A stretch of DNA of 35,598 nucleotides from Alphaproteobacteria bacterium. GTDB lineage: Bacteria > Pseudomonadota > Alphaproteobacteria > Thalassobaculales > Thalassobaculaceae. Shown piece after piece: positions 8,915 to 17,226 of the stretch (positions are counted from its first letter, which is position 1; each line of letters opens with the position of its first letter). The notes under the pieces are model-generated. The model was not told the origin of the DNA. It did not search any database and saw nothing but the letters and a program-made list of their open reading frames with translations. The DNA lies in NCBI GenBank assembly GCA_022822665.1, contig JAJEAR010000040.1, forward strand, positions 1 to 35,598, given 5' to 3'. Position numbers and translations under genes: made by a program.

Positions 8915-9948
8915 GCGGCGATCTCGACGACATGAAGGCACTGATCGCCCTGGTGGCCGGGGGCGGGTCGCTCGACGAGGACCAGGCCGAGCAGGGGTTC
9001 AACATCATCATGTCAGGCGACGCCACGCCCGCGCAGATCGGCGGGTTCCTGATGGCGTTGCGGGTACGCGGCGAGACGGTTGCCGAGATCACCGGCGCCG
9101 CCCGGGCCATGCGCTCCAAGGTAACCCGGATCACGGCCCCGCCCGATGCCATGGACACGGTCGGGACCGGGGGCGACGGTTCGGGCAGCTACAACATCAG
9201 CAGCGCGGCGAGTTTCGTCGTCAGCGGCTGCGGCGTTCCCGTTGCCAAGCACGGCAACCGGGCGTTGTCTTCGCGCACCGGCGCCGCCGACGTCCTGTCC
9301 TCGCTCGGGGTGAACCTCGACTGCGACTTCTCCCTGGTGCAGCAGGCGATCGACGAGGCCGGGATCTGCTTTCTGATGGCGCCGCGTCACCACCGGGCGA
9401 TGCGGCATGTCGGCGGCGCCAGGGTCGAACTCGGGACCCGGACCATCTTCAACCTGCTCGGACCGCTCGCCAACCCGGCCCTGGTCACCCGCCAGCTGGT
9501 GGGCGTGTTCTCGCGCGACTGGGTCGAACCGGTCGCCAGGGTGCTGGGGCAACTCGGCTCTGAGTCAGCCTGGGTGGTGCACGGGGAGGACGGTCTCGAC
9601 GAGATCACGACCACGGGCGCAACCCGGGTCACCGCCCTGCGCGATGGCCGGATCGAGAGTTTCGAGGTTCACCCGGAGCAGGCCGGGCTGCCGGTTGCGC
9701 GGGCCGAAGACCTGCGCGGCGGTGCGCCCGAGCACAACGCGCGGGCGCTGCGCGCGGTGCTGGACGGCGAGCATGGTCCGTACCGGGACATCGTGCTGAT
9801 GAACGCGGGTGCGGCTCTCATCGTCGCGGGTCGCGCCGGGACCCTGGACGACGGCGTGCGGATGGCGGCGGACTCCATCGACAGCGGCCGTGCGCGCGCC
9901 AGGCTCGAGGCCCTGGCCGCGATCACCAACCGGGACTCCCCGGGATGA
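8911..9948 (+). CDS. trpD: Anthranilate phosphoribosyltransferase
   Basis: A 345-residue enzyme that joins anthranilate to PRPP in the second step of tryptophan synthesis. The PRPP-binding signature [13 protein letters not shown] (about residues 85-97) and [17 protein letters not shown], which binds anthranilate and phosphate, are both intact. Length matches the family. Its start and stop both overlap neighbours as ATGA (8911-8914 and 9945-9948), so expression is translationally coupled across trpG-trpD-trpC. Confidence 0.96.
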   Translation: MSGDLDDMKALIALVAGGGSLDEDQAEQGFNIIMSGDATPAQIGGFLMALRVRGETVAEITGAARAMRSKVTRITAPPDAMDTVGTGGDGSGSYNISSAASFVVSGCGVPVAKHGNRALSSRTGAADVLSSLGVNLDCDFSLVQQAIDEAGICFLMAPRHHRAMRHVGGARVELGTRTIFNLLGPLANPALVTRQLVGVFSRDWVEPVARVLGQLGSESAWVVHGEDGLDEITTTGATRVTALRDGRIESFEVHPEQAGLPVARAEDLRGGAPEHNARALRAVLDGEHGPYRDIVLMNAGAALIVAGRAGTLDDGVRMAADSIDSGRARARLEALAAITNRDSPG

Positions 9949-10745
9949 GCGACGTGCTCGGCCGGATCTGCGAGGACAAGCGACGGCACGTCGCCGACCG
10001 GAAACAGCTGCGCAGCCGGGCCGATCTCGAGCGTGCCGCGGCGGTTGTCCCGCCGCCTCGCGGATTCCGGCGCGCGCTGCAGCAGGCGTCATCGCCCGGC
10101 TACGGCCTCGTCGCCGAAATCAAGAAGGCATCGCCGAGCAAGGGCCTGATCAGGGAGGACTTCGATCCGCCGGCCCTGGCCCGTGCCTACGCCGCCGGCG
10201 GCGCCACCTGCCTGTCGGTGCTCACCGACCGGCCCTGGTTCCAGGGCTCGGACGACTTCCTGGTTGCCGCGCGCGACGCGGTCGACCTGCCGGTGCTGCG
10301 CAAGGATTTCATCCTCGATCCGTGGCAGGTCGTCGAATCCAGGGTGCTCGGTGCGGACTGCATCCTCCTGATCCTGGCGGCACTGGAGCAGGGCCTCGCG
10401 GAGGAGCTGGAGGCAGCGGCGCTCGAACTCGGCATGGATGTGCTGCTCGAGGTGCACGACGAGGTGGAACTCGAGCGCGCGGTCCGGCTTGTCTCGCCGC
10501 TTGTCGGCATCAACAACCGGAACCTGCGGACCATGGTGACCGATCTCGCGGTCACCCGGCGGCTGGCCCCGCTCCTGCCGCCGGGCCGCGTCGTGGTATG
10601 CGAGAGCGGCCTTGCGACGCCGGACGATCTCGCGATCGCGGCCCGGTCCGGCGCCCGCTGTTTCCTGGTTGGAGAATCACTGATGCGCGAACACGACGTC
10701 GAGGCGGCCACGCGCCGGCTGCTGGCCGACCCGGTAGTGCAATGA
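9945..10745 (+). CDS. trpC: Indole-3-glycerol phosphate synthase
   Basis: A 266-residue TIM-barrel enzyme closing the indole ring from Cd[14 protein letters not shown] (catalytic lysine and phosphate contact), [12 protein letters not shown] and GINNRNLRT are the family's hallmark strands, and ESGL near the C-terminus completes the phosphate site. It is monofunctional; no TrpF domain is attached. The last bases overlap the moaC ATG (10742). Confidence 0.96.
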   Translation: MSDVLGRICEDKRRHVADRKQLRSRADLERAAAVVPPPRGFRRALQQASSPGYGLVAEIKKASPSKGLIREDFDPPALARAYAAGGATCLSVLTDRPWFQGSDDFLVAARDAVDLPVLRKDFILDPWQVVESRVLGADCILLILAALEQGLAEELEAAALELGMDVLLEVHDEVELERAVRLVSPLVGINNRNLRTMVTDLAVTRRLAPLLPPGRVVVCESGLATPDDLAIAARSGARCFLVGESLMREHDVEAATRRLLADPVVQ

Positions 10746-11218
10746 GCCGGCTTACGCATTTCGACGAGAGTGGCGCGGCGACCATGGTCGACGTGTCCGG
10801 CAAGGCGGTGACCCGACGTGTGGCGACCGCGGCCGCGCGTGTACTCATGCAACCCGAGACCATGGCCCTGATCACCCGGGGCGGGATCGGGAAGGGCGAC
10901 GTGCTCTCGGTTGCCCGGCTCGCCGGCATCATGGGGGCGAAACGCACGCCCGACCTGATCCCGCTGTGCCATCCCCTTGCGCTCTCCTCGGTCACGGTCG
11001 ATCTCGTCTGTGACGCGGAACGCAATGCCGTGGAGGTCACCGCGCGCTGTGCGATCGAGGGCCGTACCGGCGTCGAGATGGAAGCCCTGACGGCGGCCTC
11101 GGTGGCGGCACTCACCGTCTACGACATGTGCAAGTCGGTCGATCGGGGCATGCAGATCACCGATGTCAGGCTGCTGCACAAGTCGGGCGGCGCGTCGGGT
11201 GAGTGGAATGCCGGCTGA
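10742..11218 (+). CDS. moaC: Cyclic pyranopterin monophosphate synthase MoaC
   Basis: A 158-residue MoaC, which together with MoaA turns GTP into cPMP at the start of molybdenum cofactor synthesis. Recognised by MVDVSGK near the N-terminus, [13 protein letters not shown] in the centre and [23 protein letters not shown]. The frame is open upstream inside trpC, but the ATG at 10742 overlaps the trpC stop as ATGA and matches the family N-terminus. Its 3' end overlaps moeA by 11 bases. Confidence 0.96.
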   Translation: MSRLTHFDESGAATMVDVSGKAVTRRVATAAARVLMQPETMALITRGGIGKGDVLSVARLAGIMGAKRTPDLIPLCHPLALSSVTVDLVCDAERNAVEVTARCAIEGRTGVEMEALTAASVAALTVYDMCKSVDRGMQITDVRLLHKSGGASGEWNAG

Positions 11219-12458
11219 ACCGCTGCTGCCGGTCTCCGACGCGCTCGGCCGGATTCTCGGCGCGCTCGAGGTGACGCCCGCAGAGGAAGTCCCGGTCAGC
11301 GCGGCGGTGCAACGGGTCACGGCGGCGCCCGTGCATGCGCGCAGGACCCAGCCGCCGGTCGCGGTCTCGGCCATGGACGGCTACGCGGTGCGGGCGGGCG
11401 ACGTCGCCGCGGTCCCGGCGCGGCTGAAGCGGGTCGGAAGCGCGCCGGCAGGCAGTGCGTGGAGCGGCACCCTGGCAGCCGGTCAGGCGGTGCGCATCTT
11501 CACCGGCGGTCCGGTCCCGGACGGTGCCGATACCATCGTCATCCAGGAGGACGTGGATGCCGAGGCGGAACGCGACGGTGCGTGGCTGACGGTCAGGGAA
11601 GGGGCGCCGGCAGGCCGCTATATCCGCCCGGCCGGTCTCGACTTCAGGGACGGGGACCGGTGCATCGATCAGGGCCGGATGCTGACCGCGCGGGATGTCG
11701 GCCTTGCCGCCGCGATGAACGTCCCCTGGCTCATGGTCAGGAGACGGCCGCGGATCGCCGTCCTGTCCACCGGTGACGAAGTGGTGCGACCGGGCGAGCC
11801 GCTGGGTCCGAACCGGATCGTGAGTTCGAACAGCTATGCACTCGCGGCCTTTATCCACCTGTGCGGCGGCGAAGCGGTGGTGCTCGGCATCGCGCCCGAT
11901 ACGGTCGACGGCCTGCAGCGGCTGGCGCGCGATGCGCGCGGCTGCGACATGCTGCTGACCACCGGCGGAGCCTCGATCGGCGAACATGACCTGGTGCGTG
12001 CCGCCCTTGCCCCGGATCGTCTCGGGCCGGACGGCCTCAGGGTCGATTTCTGGCGGATCGCCATGCGTCCGGGCAAACCGCTGATCTTCGGGCATCTCGG
12101 AGGCACGCCGATGCTCGGCTTCCCGGGCAACCCGGTTTCCACCCTGGTGTGCGGGCTGGTGTTCCTGAAGCCGGCGATCGAGACCATGCTCGGCATCGCG
12201 CACGAGCGGCATCTGCCGCAGCGGGCACGCCTTGGCTGCGACCTTGCCGCCAACGACCGCCGCCAGGACTACCTGCGTTCAACACTCGCGAGCAATGGCG
12301 AAGGCGAGAGGGTTGCCACGCCGTTCGATCGACAGGACAGCTCGATGCTGCGCCGGCTGGCCCAGGCCGACTGTCTCGTGGTCAGGCCCGCCCACGACCC
12401 GGCGCGCGGTGCCGGCGAGTGGGTCGAGATCATGGAACTGCCGCCGGGAGGCCTGTGA
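11208..12458 (+). CDS. moeA: Molybdopterin molybdenumtransferase MoeA
   Basis: A 416-residue MoeA, which inserts molybdate into adenylated molybdopterin. VSAMDGYAV, the [18 protein letters not shown] block, STGDEVV and [13 protein letters not shown] are the standard substrate-binding motifs, and [10 protein letters not shown] lies in the C-terminal half. The ATG at 11208 lies inside the end of moaC. The final ~70 residues match the small MoeA C-terminal domain. The pairing moaC-moeA downstream of trpC and ahead of lexA is a conserved alphaproteobacterial order. Confidence 0.95.
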   Translation: MPAEPLLPVSDALGRILGALEVTPAEEVPVSAAVQRVTAAPVHARRTQPPVAVSAMDGYAVRAGDVAAVPARLKRVGSAPAGSAWSGTLAAGQAVRIFTGGPVPDGADTIVIQEDVDAEAERDGAWLTVREGAPAGRYIRPAGLDFRDGDRCIDQGRMLTARDVGLAAAMNVPWLMVRRRPRIAVLSTGDEVVRPGEPLGPNRIVSSNSYALAAFIHLCGGEAVVLGIAPDTVDGLQRLARDARGCDMLLTTGGASIGEHDLVRAALAPDRLGPDGLRVDFWRIAMRPGKPLIFGHLGGTPMLGFPGNPVSTLVCGLVFLKPAIETMLGIAHERHLPQRARLGCDLAANDRRQDYLRSTLASNGEGERVATPFDRQDSSMLRRLAQADCLVVRPAHDPARGAGEWVEIMELPPGGL

Positions 12459-12490
12459 CCGCACGGCACCCGAGAGGAGGAGATGACCCG

Positions 12491-13564
12491 ATGTCCAGTG
12501 ATGGTGCCAGCGCCCTCGAGCGCCGCATCCCCGCCCCCAGGCCCGAGTGGCTGTCGAAGCGCGAGGAAGAGATCCTCGAGCCGGAGCTCGAGATCATCGA
12601 CCCGCATCACCACCTGTGGGACATGTCGGGGAGGCGCTACCTGATTGACGAACTGCTCGAGGATCTCGGGAGTGGCCACCGGATCGTCGCGACCGTGTTC
12701 CTCGAATGCGCGGCCATGTACAGGGCCGGGGGCCCGGAGCGCCTGCGCCCGGTCGGCGAGGTCGAGTTCGTCAACGGCATCGCAGCCATGAGCGCGTCGG
12801 GACGGTACGGGTCGACCCGGATCTGCGAGGGTATCGTCGGGTTTGCCGACCTGACGCTCGGCGGTGCCGTCGAGGAGGTGCTGGCAGCGCTGGTCGCAGC
12901 CGGAAACGGCCGGTTCCGCGGCACCCGGTACGGCGCCGGACACGATGCGAGTCCTGATATCAACAACTCCCACACCAACCCGCCGCCCGGTATCTATGCC
13001 GATCCGGTATTCCGCGAGGGATTCGCGAAACTGGCGGAGTTCGACCTGTCGTTCGAGGCCTGGCTGTATCATCCGCAACTCGACGACGTTGCCGGCCTTG
13101 CCGACGCCTTCCCCGGCCAGCGCATGGTGCTGAACCACTGCGGCGGCCCGCTGGGGATCGGGCCCTATGCCGGCAGGCGCGGGGAGATTCTCTCCGGCTG
13201 GCAGGCCTCGATGCGCGAACTCGCCCGGCGCGACAACGTCCACGTGAAACTCGGCGGACTGGGCATGATCATCAACGGCTACCGGTTCGAGGATCGCGAG
13301 AGTCCGCCGGGGTCGGAGGAACTTGCGGATGCGTGGCGGCCGTGGTTCGAGACCCTGATCGAGGCGTTCGGTGTCGAAAGATGCATGTTCGAGAGCAACT
13401 TCCCGGTCGACAAGGTCACCTCGGGCTACGCGATCTACTGGAACGCGTTCAAGAGGATCGCCGCGGGAGCCAGTGCGGAGGAAAAACGGGCACTGTTCCA
13501 TGATACGGCGGCACGGTTCTACAGGATCGGGAACGAAGCCGGACCATTGGGCGGTTCCACTTGA
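12491..13564 (+). CDS. Amidohydrolase-2 family metal hydrolase
   Basis: A 357-residue TIM-barrel hydrolase of the amidohydrolase-related (COG3618, lactonase/decarboxylase-like) type. The metal-binding HxH is His39-x-His41 in DPHHHLWD; later signatures are VLNHCGGPLGIGPY, the strand VHVKLGGLGM and FESNFPVDK, which holds the C-terminal acid. A good purine-rich ribosome site (GGAGGAG) lies before the ATG at 12491. It lies on the same strand, 32 bases after moeA, and separates moeA from lexA, which are commonly neighbours in relatives. The substrate is unknown; relatives open lactones or decarboxylate aromatic acids. Confidence 0.85.
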   Translation: MSSDGASALERRIPAPRPEWLSKREEEILEPELEIIDPHHHLWDMSGRRYLIDELLEDLGSGHRIVATVFLECAAMYRAGGPERLRPVGEVEFVNGIAAMSASGRYGSTRICEGIVGFADLTLGGAVEEVLAALVAAGNGRFRGTRYGAGHDASPDINNSHTNPPPGIYADPVFREGFAKLAEFDLSFEAWLYHPQLDDVAGLADAFPGQRMVLNHCGGPLGIGPYAGRRGEILSGWQASMRELARRDNVHVKLGGLGMIINGYRFEDRESPPGSEELADAWRPWFETLIEAFGVERCMFESNFPVDKVTSGYAIYWNAFKRIAAGASAEEKRALFHDTAARFYRIGNEAGPLGGST

Positions 13565-13574
13565 AACTTCAGCC

Positions 13575-13589
13575 GAACCAAGATAGAAC
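13575..13589 (+). promoter_or_regulatory. LexA operator (SOS box, GAAC-N7-GAAC)
   Basis: GAAC at 13575-13578 and GAAC at 13586-13589 are separated by exactly seven bases, which is the direct-repeat LexA box of alphaproteobacteria (read as GTTC-N7-GTTC on the other strand). It lies 41 bases before the lexA ATG, consistent with autorepression. Confidence 0.88.
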
Positions 13590-13630
13590 AGGGCTGAGTT
13601 CCTGGTGTCCGTGAACCGAGGGGAACCTCC

Positions 13631-14326
13631 ATGCTTACGCAAAGGCAGCATGATCTGCTCGTCTACATCAACAACTACATTTCCGACCACGGGATTTCGC
13701 CGTCCTATGACGACATGCGCGCCGGTCTCGGCCTGCGGTCCAAGTCGGGGATCCATCGCCTGATCTCGGCCCTGGTCGAGCGGGGTTTCCTGCGGCGCAT
13801 GAAGAACCGCGCCCGGGCGCTGGAAGTCCTGAAACTGCCTGACAGCGCGCAGGGCCGGCCCGGCCCGGGCAGCCTGGCGGTCGCGGCCTCCGGCTATGAT
13901 CCGTTTGCCGGCAGCGGAGCCAGGGAGTCCCCGGTCGGAGAGGCGATCAGCGTGCCGTTGCTGGGCAGGATCGCGGCCGGGACCCCGATTACGGCGCTGA
14001 GCGACTACACGACGACGGCCGAGGTCCCGCGGACCATGATCAGCGGTGTCGGCCATCACTTCGCGCTGCAGGTCGAGGGCGATTCGATGCAGGATGCCGG
14101 AATTTTCGACGGTGATCTCGCCCTGTTCCGCCAGTGCGAGGATGCCGAGAACGGGACCATCGTGATCGCGCTCATCGAACGGGAGGAAGCGACGCTGAAA
14201 CGGCTGCGCAAGCGCGGTGACCGGATCGCCCTCGAACCGGCCAACGAGCACTACGAGACCCGTATCTACGGGCCGGACCAGGTGGACGTCCAGGGCCGGC
14301 TGGTCGGACTGTTGCGCATGTACTGA
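13631..14326 (+). CDS. lexA: LexA repressor / self-cleaving protease
   Basis: A 231-residue SOS repressor. The N-terminal winged helix (residues ~1-66) reads LTQRQHDLLVYINNYI...SPSYDDMRAGLGLRSKSGIHRLI, the alphaproteobacterial type. The cleavage site is Ala116-Gly117 in GRIAAGTPI, and the catalytic dyad is Ser152 (EGDSMQDAGI) with Lys190 (EEATLKRL). The linker (about residues 70-105) is long and Pro/Gly-rich. A perfect LexA box precedes it. The next gene starts 4 bases after the stop, so it is probably under the same SOS control. Confidence 0.96.
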   Translation: MLTQRQHDLLVYINNYISDHGISPSYDDMRAGLGLRSKSGIHRLISALVERGFLRRMKNRARALEVLKLPDSAQGRPGPGSLAVAASGYDPFAGSGARESPVGEAISVPLLGRIAAGTPITALSDYTTTAEVPRTMISGVGHHFALQVEGDSMQDAGIFDGDLALFRQCEDAENGTIVIALIEREEATLKRLRKRGDRIALEPANEHYETRIYGPDQVDVQGRLVGLLRMY

Positions 14327-14330
14327 GCCT

Positions 14331-15311
14331 GTGCCCCGCGCACTCGCCACCATCCGGGCCGCGTTTCTGGCCGTCGTTACCTGTGCCGGTCCGGCGACAG
14401 CCGGTCCGGCGCAGTGGCGCGGCGAGTGGCCGGAGACGGACTTCTCCCGGCACTCGGTTCCGTACAGCGAGATCCGCTCGGGCGGCGTGCGCCGGGACAG
14501 CATCCCCTCGATCGACGCGCCCCGTTTCGTGCCGGTGGCGGAAGACGACACCCACGCGGCTAGCGAACCTGTCATCGGGCTCGAGATCGGTGGGGTTGCC
14601 CGGGCCTATCCACTCAGGGTGTTGATCTGGCACGAGATCGTAAACGACGAGATTGCCGGCACGCCGGTCGCGGTGACCTACTGTCCGCTGTGCAACGCAG
14701 CGGTGGTGTTCGACCGCACGGTGCGGGGACAAGTGCTGGAGTTCGGCACCACCGGCAAGCTGCGCCATTCCGACCTGGTGATGTACGACCGGCAGACCGC
14801 GAGCTGGTGGCAGCAGTACACCGGAGCCGGCATCGTCGGGGAGTACACCGGCGCCCGGCTGCAGGTGCGCACGTCGCGGCTCGAGTCCTACGCGGCCTTC
14901 TCCGCGCGTAACCCGGACGGCGAGGTGCTGGTCCCGGGCGATCCGCGCCTGCGGCCCTACGGGGTCAACCCGTATGTTGGCTATGATTCGGCATCCGTGC
15001 CGTTCCTCTACGACGGCGAGGTTCCCGAAGGGATCGAGCCACTCGCCCGTGTTGTCGTGGTCGGCGGGCAGGCCTGGTCGCTCGACCTTCTGCGCCGGAA
15101 CGGGACGCTCGAGCACGGTGACCTGGTCTTCACCTGGGAACCCGGGCAGAACTCGGCGCTCGATCACCGCAGGATTGCGGCCGGCCGCGATGTTGGAACG
15201 GTCACTGTGCAGTCGCGCCGGAACGGCACGCTCGAGGACGTGCCCTACAGCGTCACCTTCGCCTTTGTCTTCCACGCCTTCGAGCCCGACGGACAGCTGC
15301 ACACCAGGTAG
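14331..15311 (+). CDS. DUF3179 domain-containing exported protein
   Basis: A 326-residue protein of the DUF3179 family, whose function is unknown. Residues 1-25 look like a signal peptide: basic PRAL, hydrophobic AAFLAVVTCA, then a likely cut after ATAGPA. The family core is seen in YPLRVLIWHEIVND and the cysteine motif TYCPLCNAAVVFDR, with WWQQYTG and the strand NPYVGYD further on. The GTG at 14331 lies 4 bases after the lexA stop and gives the signal peptide; no ATG does. The location implies transcription with lexA, an unusual partner. The protein is most likely periplasmic. Confidence 0.85.
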   Translation: MPRALATIRAAFLAVVTCAGPATAGPAQWRGEWPETDFSRHSVPYSEIRSGGVRRDSIPSIDAPRFVPVAEDDTHAASEPVIGLEIGGVARAYPLRVLIWHEIVNDEIAGTPVAVTYCPLCNAAVVFDRTVRGQVLEFGTTGKLRHSDLVMYDRQTASWWQQYTGAGIVGEYTGARLQVRTSRLESYAAFSARNPDGEVLVPGDPRLRPYGVNPYVGYDSASVPFLYDGEVPEGIEPLARVVVVGGQAWSLDLLRRNGTLEHGDLVFTWEPGQNSALDHRRIAAGRDVGTVTVQSRRNGTLEDVPYSVTFAFVFHAFEPDGQLHTR

Positions 15312-15602
15312 TCGCGCCGCCCTTCGCTCTCATCGACGTCTGGTGCGGCGGTCCGGACCGTCAGGCATCAGCGTGAGCCCGCGCAACGCCGCACCGGACT
15401 GATCGGTGATCCGTGCGTGCGTTTGCCTCGCGGACGGCATCCGGGAAGGGCGGTTCTCCAGGGACCTCGCCTGGCAAGGCCACCGGCCAACCAGGGGCCG
15501 CAGGGTCCGGTCCGGCCGTGTGCCGGTCGGAAGGGACTGCCTGTCCGACCACTCCGGCGGTCCGAAGGCACGGCAGTCCGGTGGACGGCATTCAAGGGTG
15601 CC
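15312..15602. other. GC-rich stretch without recognised gene
   Basis: From the DUF3179 stop to the antitoxin start I find only open frames of high-GC shadow type, with no ribosome site and no family signature. It is the left border of the decayed island. No terminator with a T-run is visible after DUF3179. Confidence 0.5.
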
Positions 15603-15896
15603 GTGCCGGTCGTCAGCGTGAAGGCGAGATTCCAGGCCACTGTTCCAGGCAGGCAGCGCCGCAACATCGATCTTCGCGAAGGCGACATCACGGAAGCGAC
15701 CTTCGCGGGCGGCGGCATCCTGTCCAGGCCCGGGGATCCGGTGGACCGGGATGCCGCGGCCAACCGCATTGCCCCCGGCCTTGCTGCGACCCGGTCCGCA
15801 CCCCGGGGTCCCGGGCGTTCGAAGGACGGGATCATGGGCAACCCGATTGCCGGGATCGCCGCGTCACGCCGTGAACGCCGACGCCGCGAGGAATGA
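15603..15896 (+). CDS. AbrB/MazE/SpoVT-type antitoxin-like protein
   Basis: About 97 residues. The N-terminal half (KARFQATVPGRQRRNIDLREGDITEATFAGGGIL) follows the swapped-hairpin AbrB pattern, usually SKGQxTIPxxVRxxLGLxxGDxVE, but with substitutions at key places (ARFQ for SKGQ, and RRN for VRE). The C-terminal half (GRSKDGIMGNPIAGIAASRRER) resembles the toxin-binding tail of antitoxins of PIN-type toxins. The GTG at 15603 is the best start; no strong ribosome site is visible. The stop overlaps an ATG (ATGA, 15893-15896) whose frame begins MRVV, like a PIN toxin, and then loses all similarity. This is probably a remnant antitoxin whose partner has decayed. Confidence 0.6.
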   Translation: MPVVSVKARFQATVPGRQRRNIDLREGDITEATFAGGGILSRPGDPVDRDAAANRIAPGLAATRSAPRGPGRSKDGIMGNPIAGIAASRRERRRREE

Positions 15897-15944
15897 GAGT
15901 CGTCCCTGCCTGCACCGTCACCCGTGTCGGTGGCGCGGAGCGAC

Positions 15945-16151
15945 GGCACGGGCCACGAGGTGGTTCTCGGCGGAACCTACCTGCTTGTCGACGGGATCAT
16001 TCTGCTTGCCTGGGGATACCTCGCCGTCAGAACCACAGCACGGATCCGAGCGCACGGACCGGGCCTCGTCAACCGCATCTGCGGAACCCTGATACTGGGT
16101 GCGGCTGTCCTCCTGGCGGTCAGGGACCTTGAGGCGGGAGAGAGCGGATAA
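15945..16151 (+). pseudogene. LysE/RhtB-type exporter, C-terminal remnant
   Basis: A frame reads GHEVVLGGTYLLVDGIIL, then LAWGYLAVRT, then GLVNRICGTLILGAAVLLAVRD before a TAA. Two hydrophobic segments split by a basic loop, and the ending NRIxGxLxLGAAVLLAVRD, are typical of the last two helices of LysE-family amino-acid exporters. Nothing upstream in any plus frame supplies the first four helices, so only the 3' end of a once complete gene remains. Assigned from pattern alone. Confidence 0.6.
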
Positions 16152-16618
16152 CCGGGCAACGCCCCTGGACCGCAAGCGGCGTCCGGCGACGCGTGGGAGC
16201 TGGTTGAAGGCAGTGAGCGGAGGTGCGTTGGCCTCGGGTTCGACGGTGCGCGGCAACACGTCGTGGATCCTGCGCATCCGCACGAGGGCGGGGCTTGAGT
16301 TCGTCGGTCTGCACGACCCCGGACACCGTCTTGCAAGCCGCGCACCGGCCCCTGAACGGAGCGTGGCGATGATCAGGAAATGGCCCGGCCTCCGGCAGCA
16401 AGCGATGGAGGGGATGCTCCATCCTCCCGGTGGACCCGATTGCCCTGCCTCCCCAGCACGATCTCGATGCCGTCGGGATATGCCCATTCCGTCGCCTGCC
16501 CGAGGGGACCTCAGGCCAGGCTCTCGACACGCCCCACGCGAAACCCGGTCAACAGGCCGGTGCGCAACTCTTCGCTCAGGTCCACGGTCGCCGTCCGATC
16601 ACGCAATCCGGTCGTTCA
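16152..16618. other. Decayed DNA without recognised gene
   Basis: About 470 bases in which all frames on both strands are broken or of shadow type. On the minus strand a frame around 16500-16605 (with TATVDLSEELRTGLL, a stop, then EWAYPDGIEIVLGRQGNRVHRED) has protein-like composition and may be the debris of a small gene, but I do not recognise it. Confidence 0.5.
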
Positions 16619-16870
16619 TCACCCGCTGTCCACCGCCGCCTTCCCCGGTAACGCATGGACCGCAAATGCCATGACGCCGACGAAGATCGGCAGGCCGGAC
16701 TTCCCCTGAATCAGCGTTTCGTCCGTTACCGCATCGCAGATGCCGTGGCTCGCGTCGTGCGCCTCGGAGATGATCGGGTTGAAGGTCGCACGGAACAGCG
16801 TGGCGTCCAGTCCGTCGGCTATATGGTCGAACCGGTCCGTCAGGACCGCGGTGGTGACCGCGTCGACCTC
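16619..16870 (-). pseudogene. N-methylhydantoinase B (HyuB) N-terminal fragment
   Basis: On the minus strand a frame reads AVLTDRFDHIADGLDATLFR, then ATFNPIISEAHDASHGICDA, then LIQGKSGLPIFVGVMAFAV and a stop (complement of 16619-16621). This matches the first ~70 residues of the HyuB/hydantoinase B subunit, a ~550-residue family acting with HyuA in ATP-dependent hydantoin or oxoproline opening. A purine-rich AAGGGAGG lies where the ribosome site should be, but no start codon follows in frame. The rest of the gene is absent next to it. It is therefore a remnant. Confidence 0.75.
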
Positions 16871-16963
16871 CCTTGTGGGTTCCCGTCCCCGCAGCTACTG
16901 CCGGGGCCTCCACCGGGCCCAGCAGGATGTCCCTTGCCGCACTGTCCTCACCGGACCATTTGA

Positions 16964-16979
16964 CCGGAACTGCTTCCGG
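16964..16979. repeat. Perfect 6+4+6 inverted repeat
   Basis: CCGGAA (16964-16969), CTGC, TTCCGG (16974-16979). It lies in gene-free DNA between the hyuB fragment and the Fic promoter region. It may be a chance stem. Confidence 0.3.
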
Positions 16980-17149
16980 CACCCCCGGGCCGGGGCCCGC
17001 CCGTGGGCGGCACGTGTGCCATCAGGTCACTCCGATCCCGGACAAGCGGGTCCCGAGGCGTCCGGTATCCTTGCTGTGGCCCGGGTACTCCAGCCTCTCG
17101 CGAGGCACCGGATGAACAGCTGGCGAGTCTTGGCACCTGGCCTGTTCGT

Positions 17150-17226
17150 GCCCGTAACATAGTTTTAATTCTGCAGTGTGCATTATATATATTCGCATAC
17201 AGCCAATATGCAACAGGATATCTGGC
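17150..17226 (+). promoter_or_regulatory. AT-rich leader of the Fic gene with small inverted repeat
   Basis: The composition shifts abruptly from GC-rich to AT-rich (around 17158-17220, with TTTTAATT and TATATATATT). GCATA (17195-17199) and TATGC (17207-17211) form a 5+7+5 inverted repeat just before the Fic start, which could be an operator for autoregulation. The base change marks imported DNA. Confidence 0.4.

Noticed and set aside
13613..13626. Second GAAC pair before lexA
   Set aside because: The spacing is six bases, not seven, and it overlaps the ribosome site; one perfect box already explains regulation.
15918..16530. Overlapping minus-strand frames of 120-190 codons
   Set aside because: Composition is typical of antisense GC shadow; no start site or family match, and they cover the LysE remnant.
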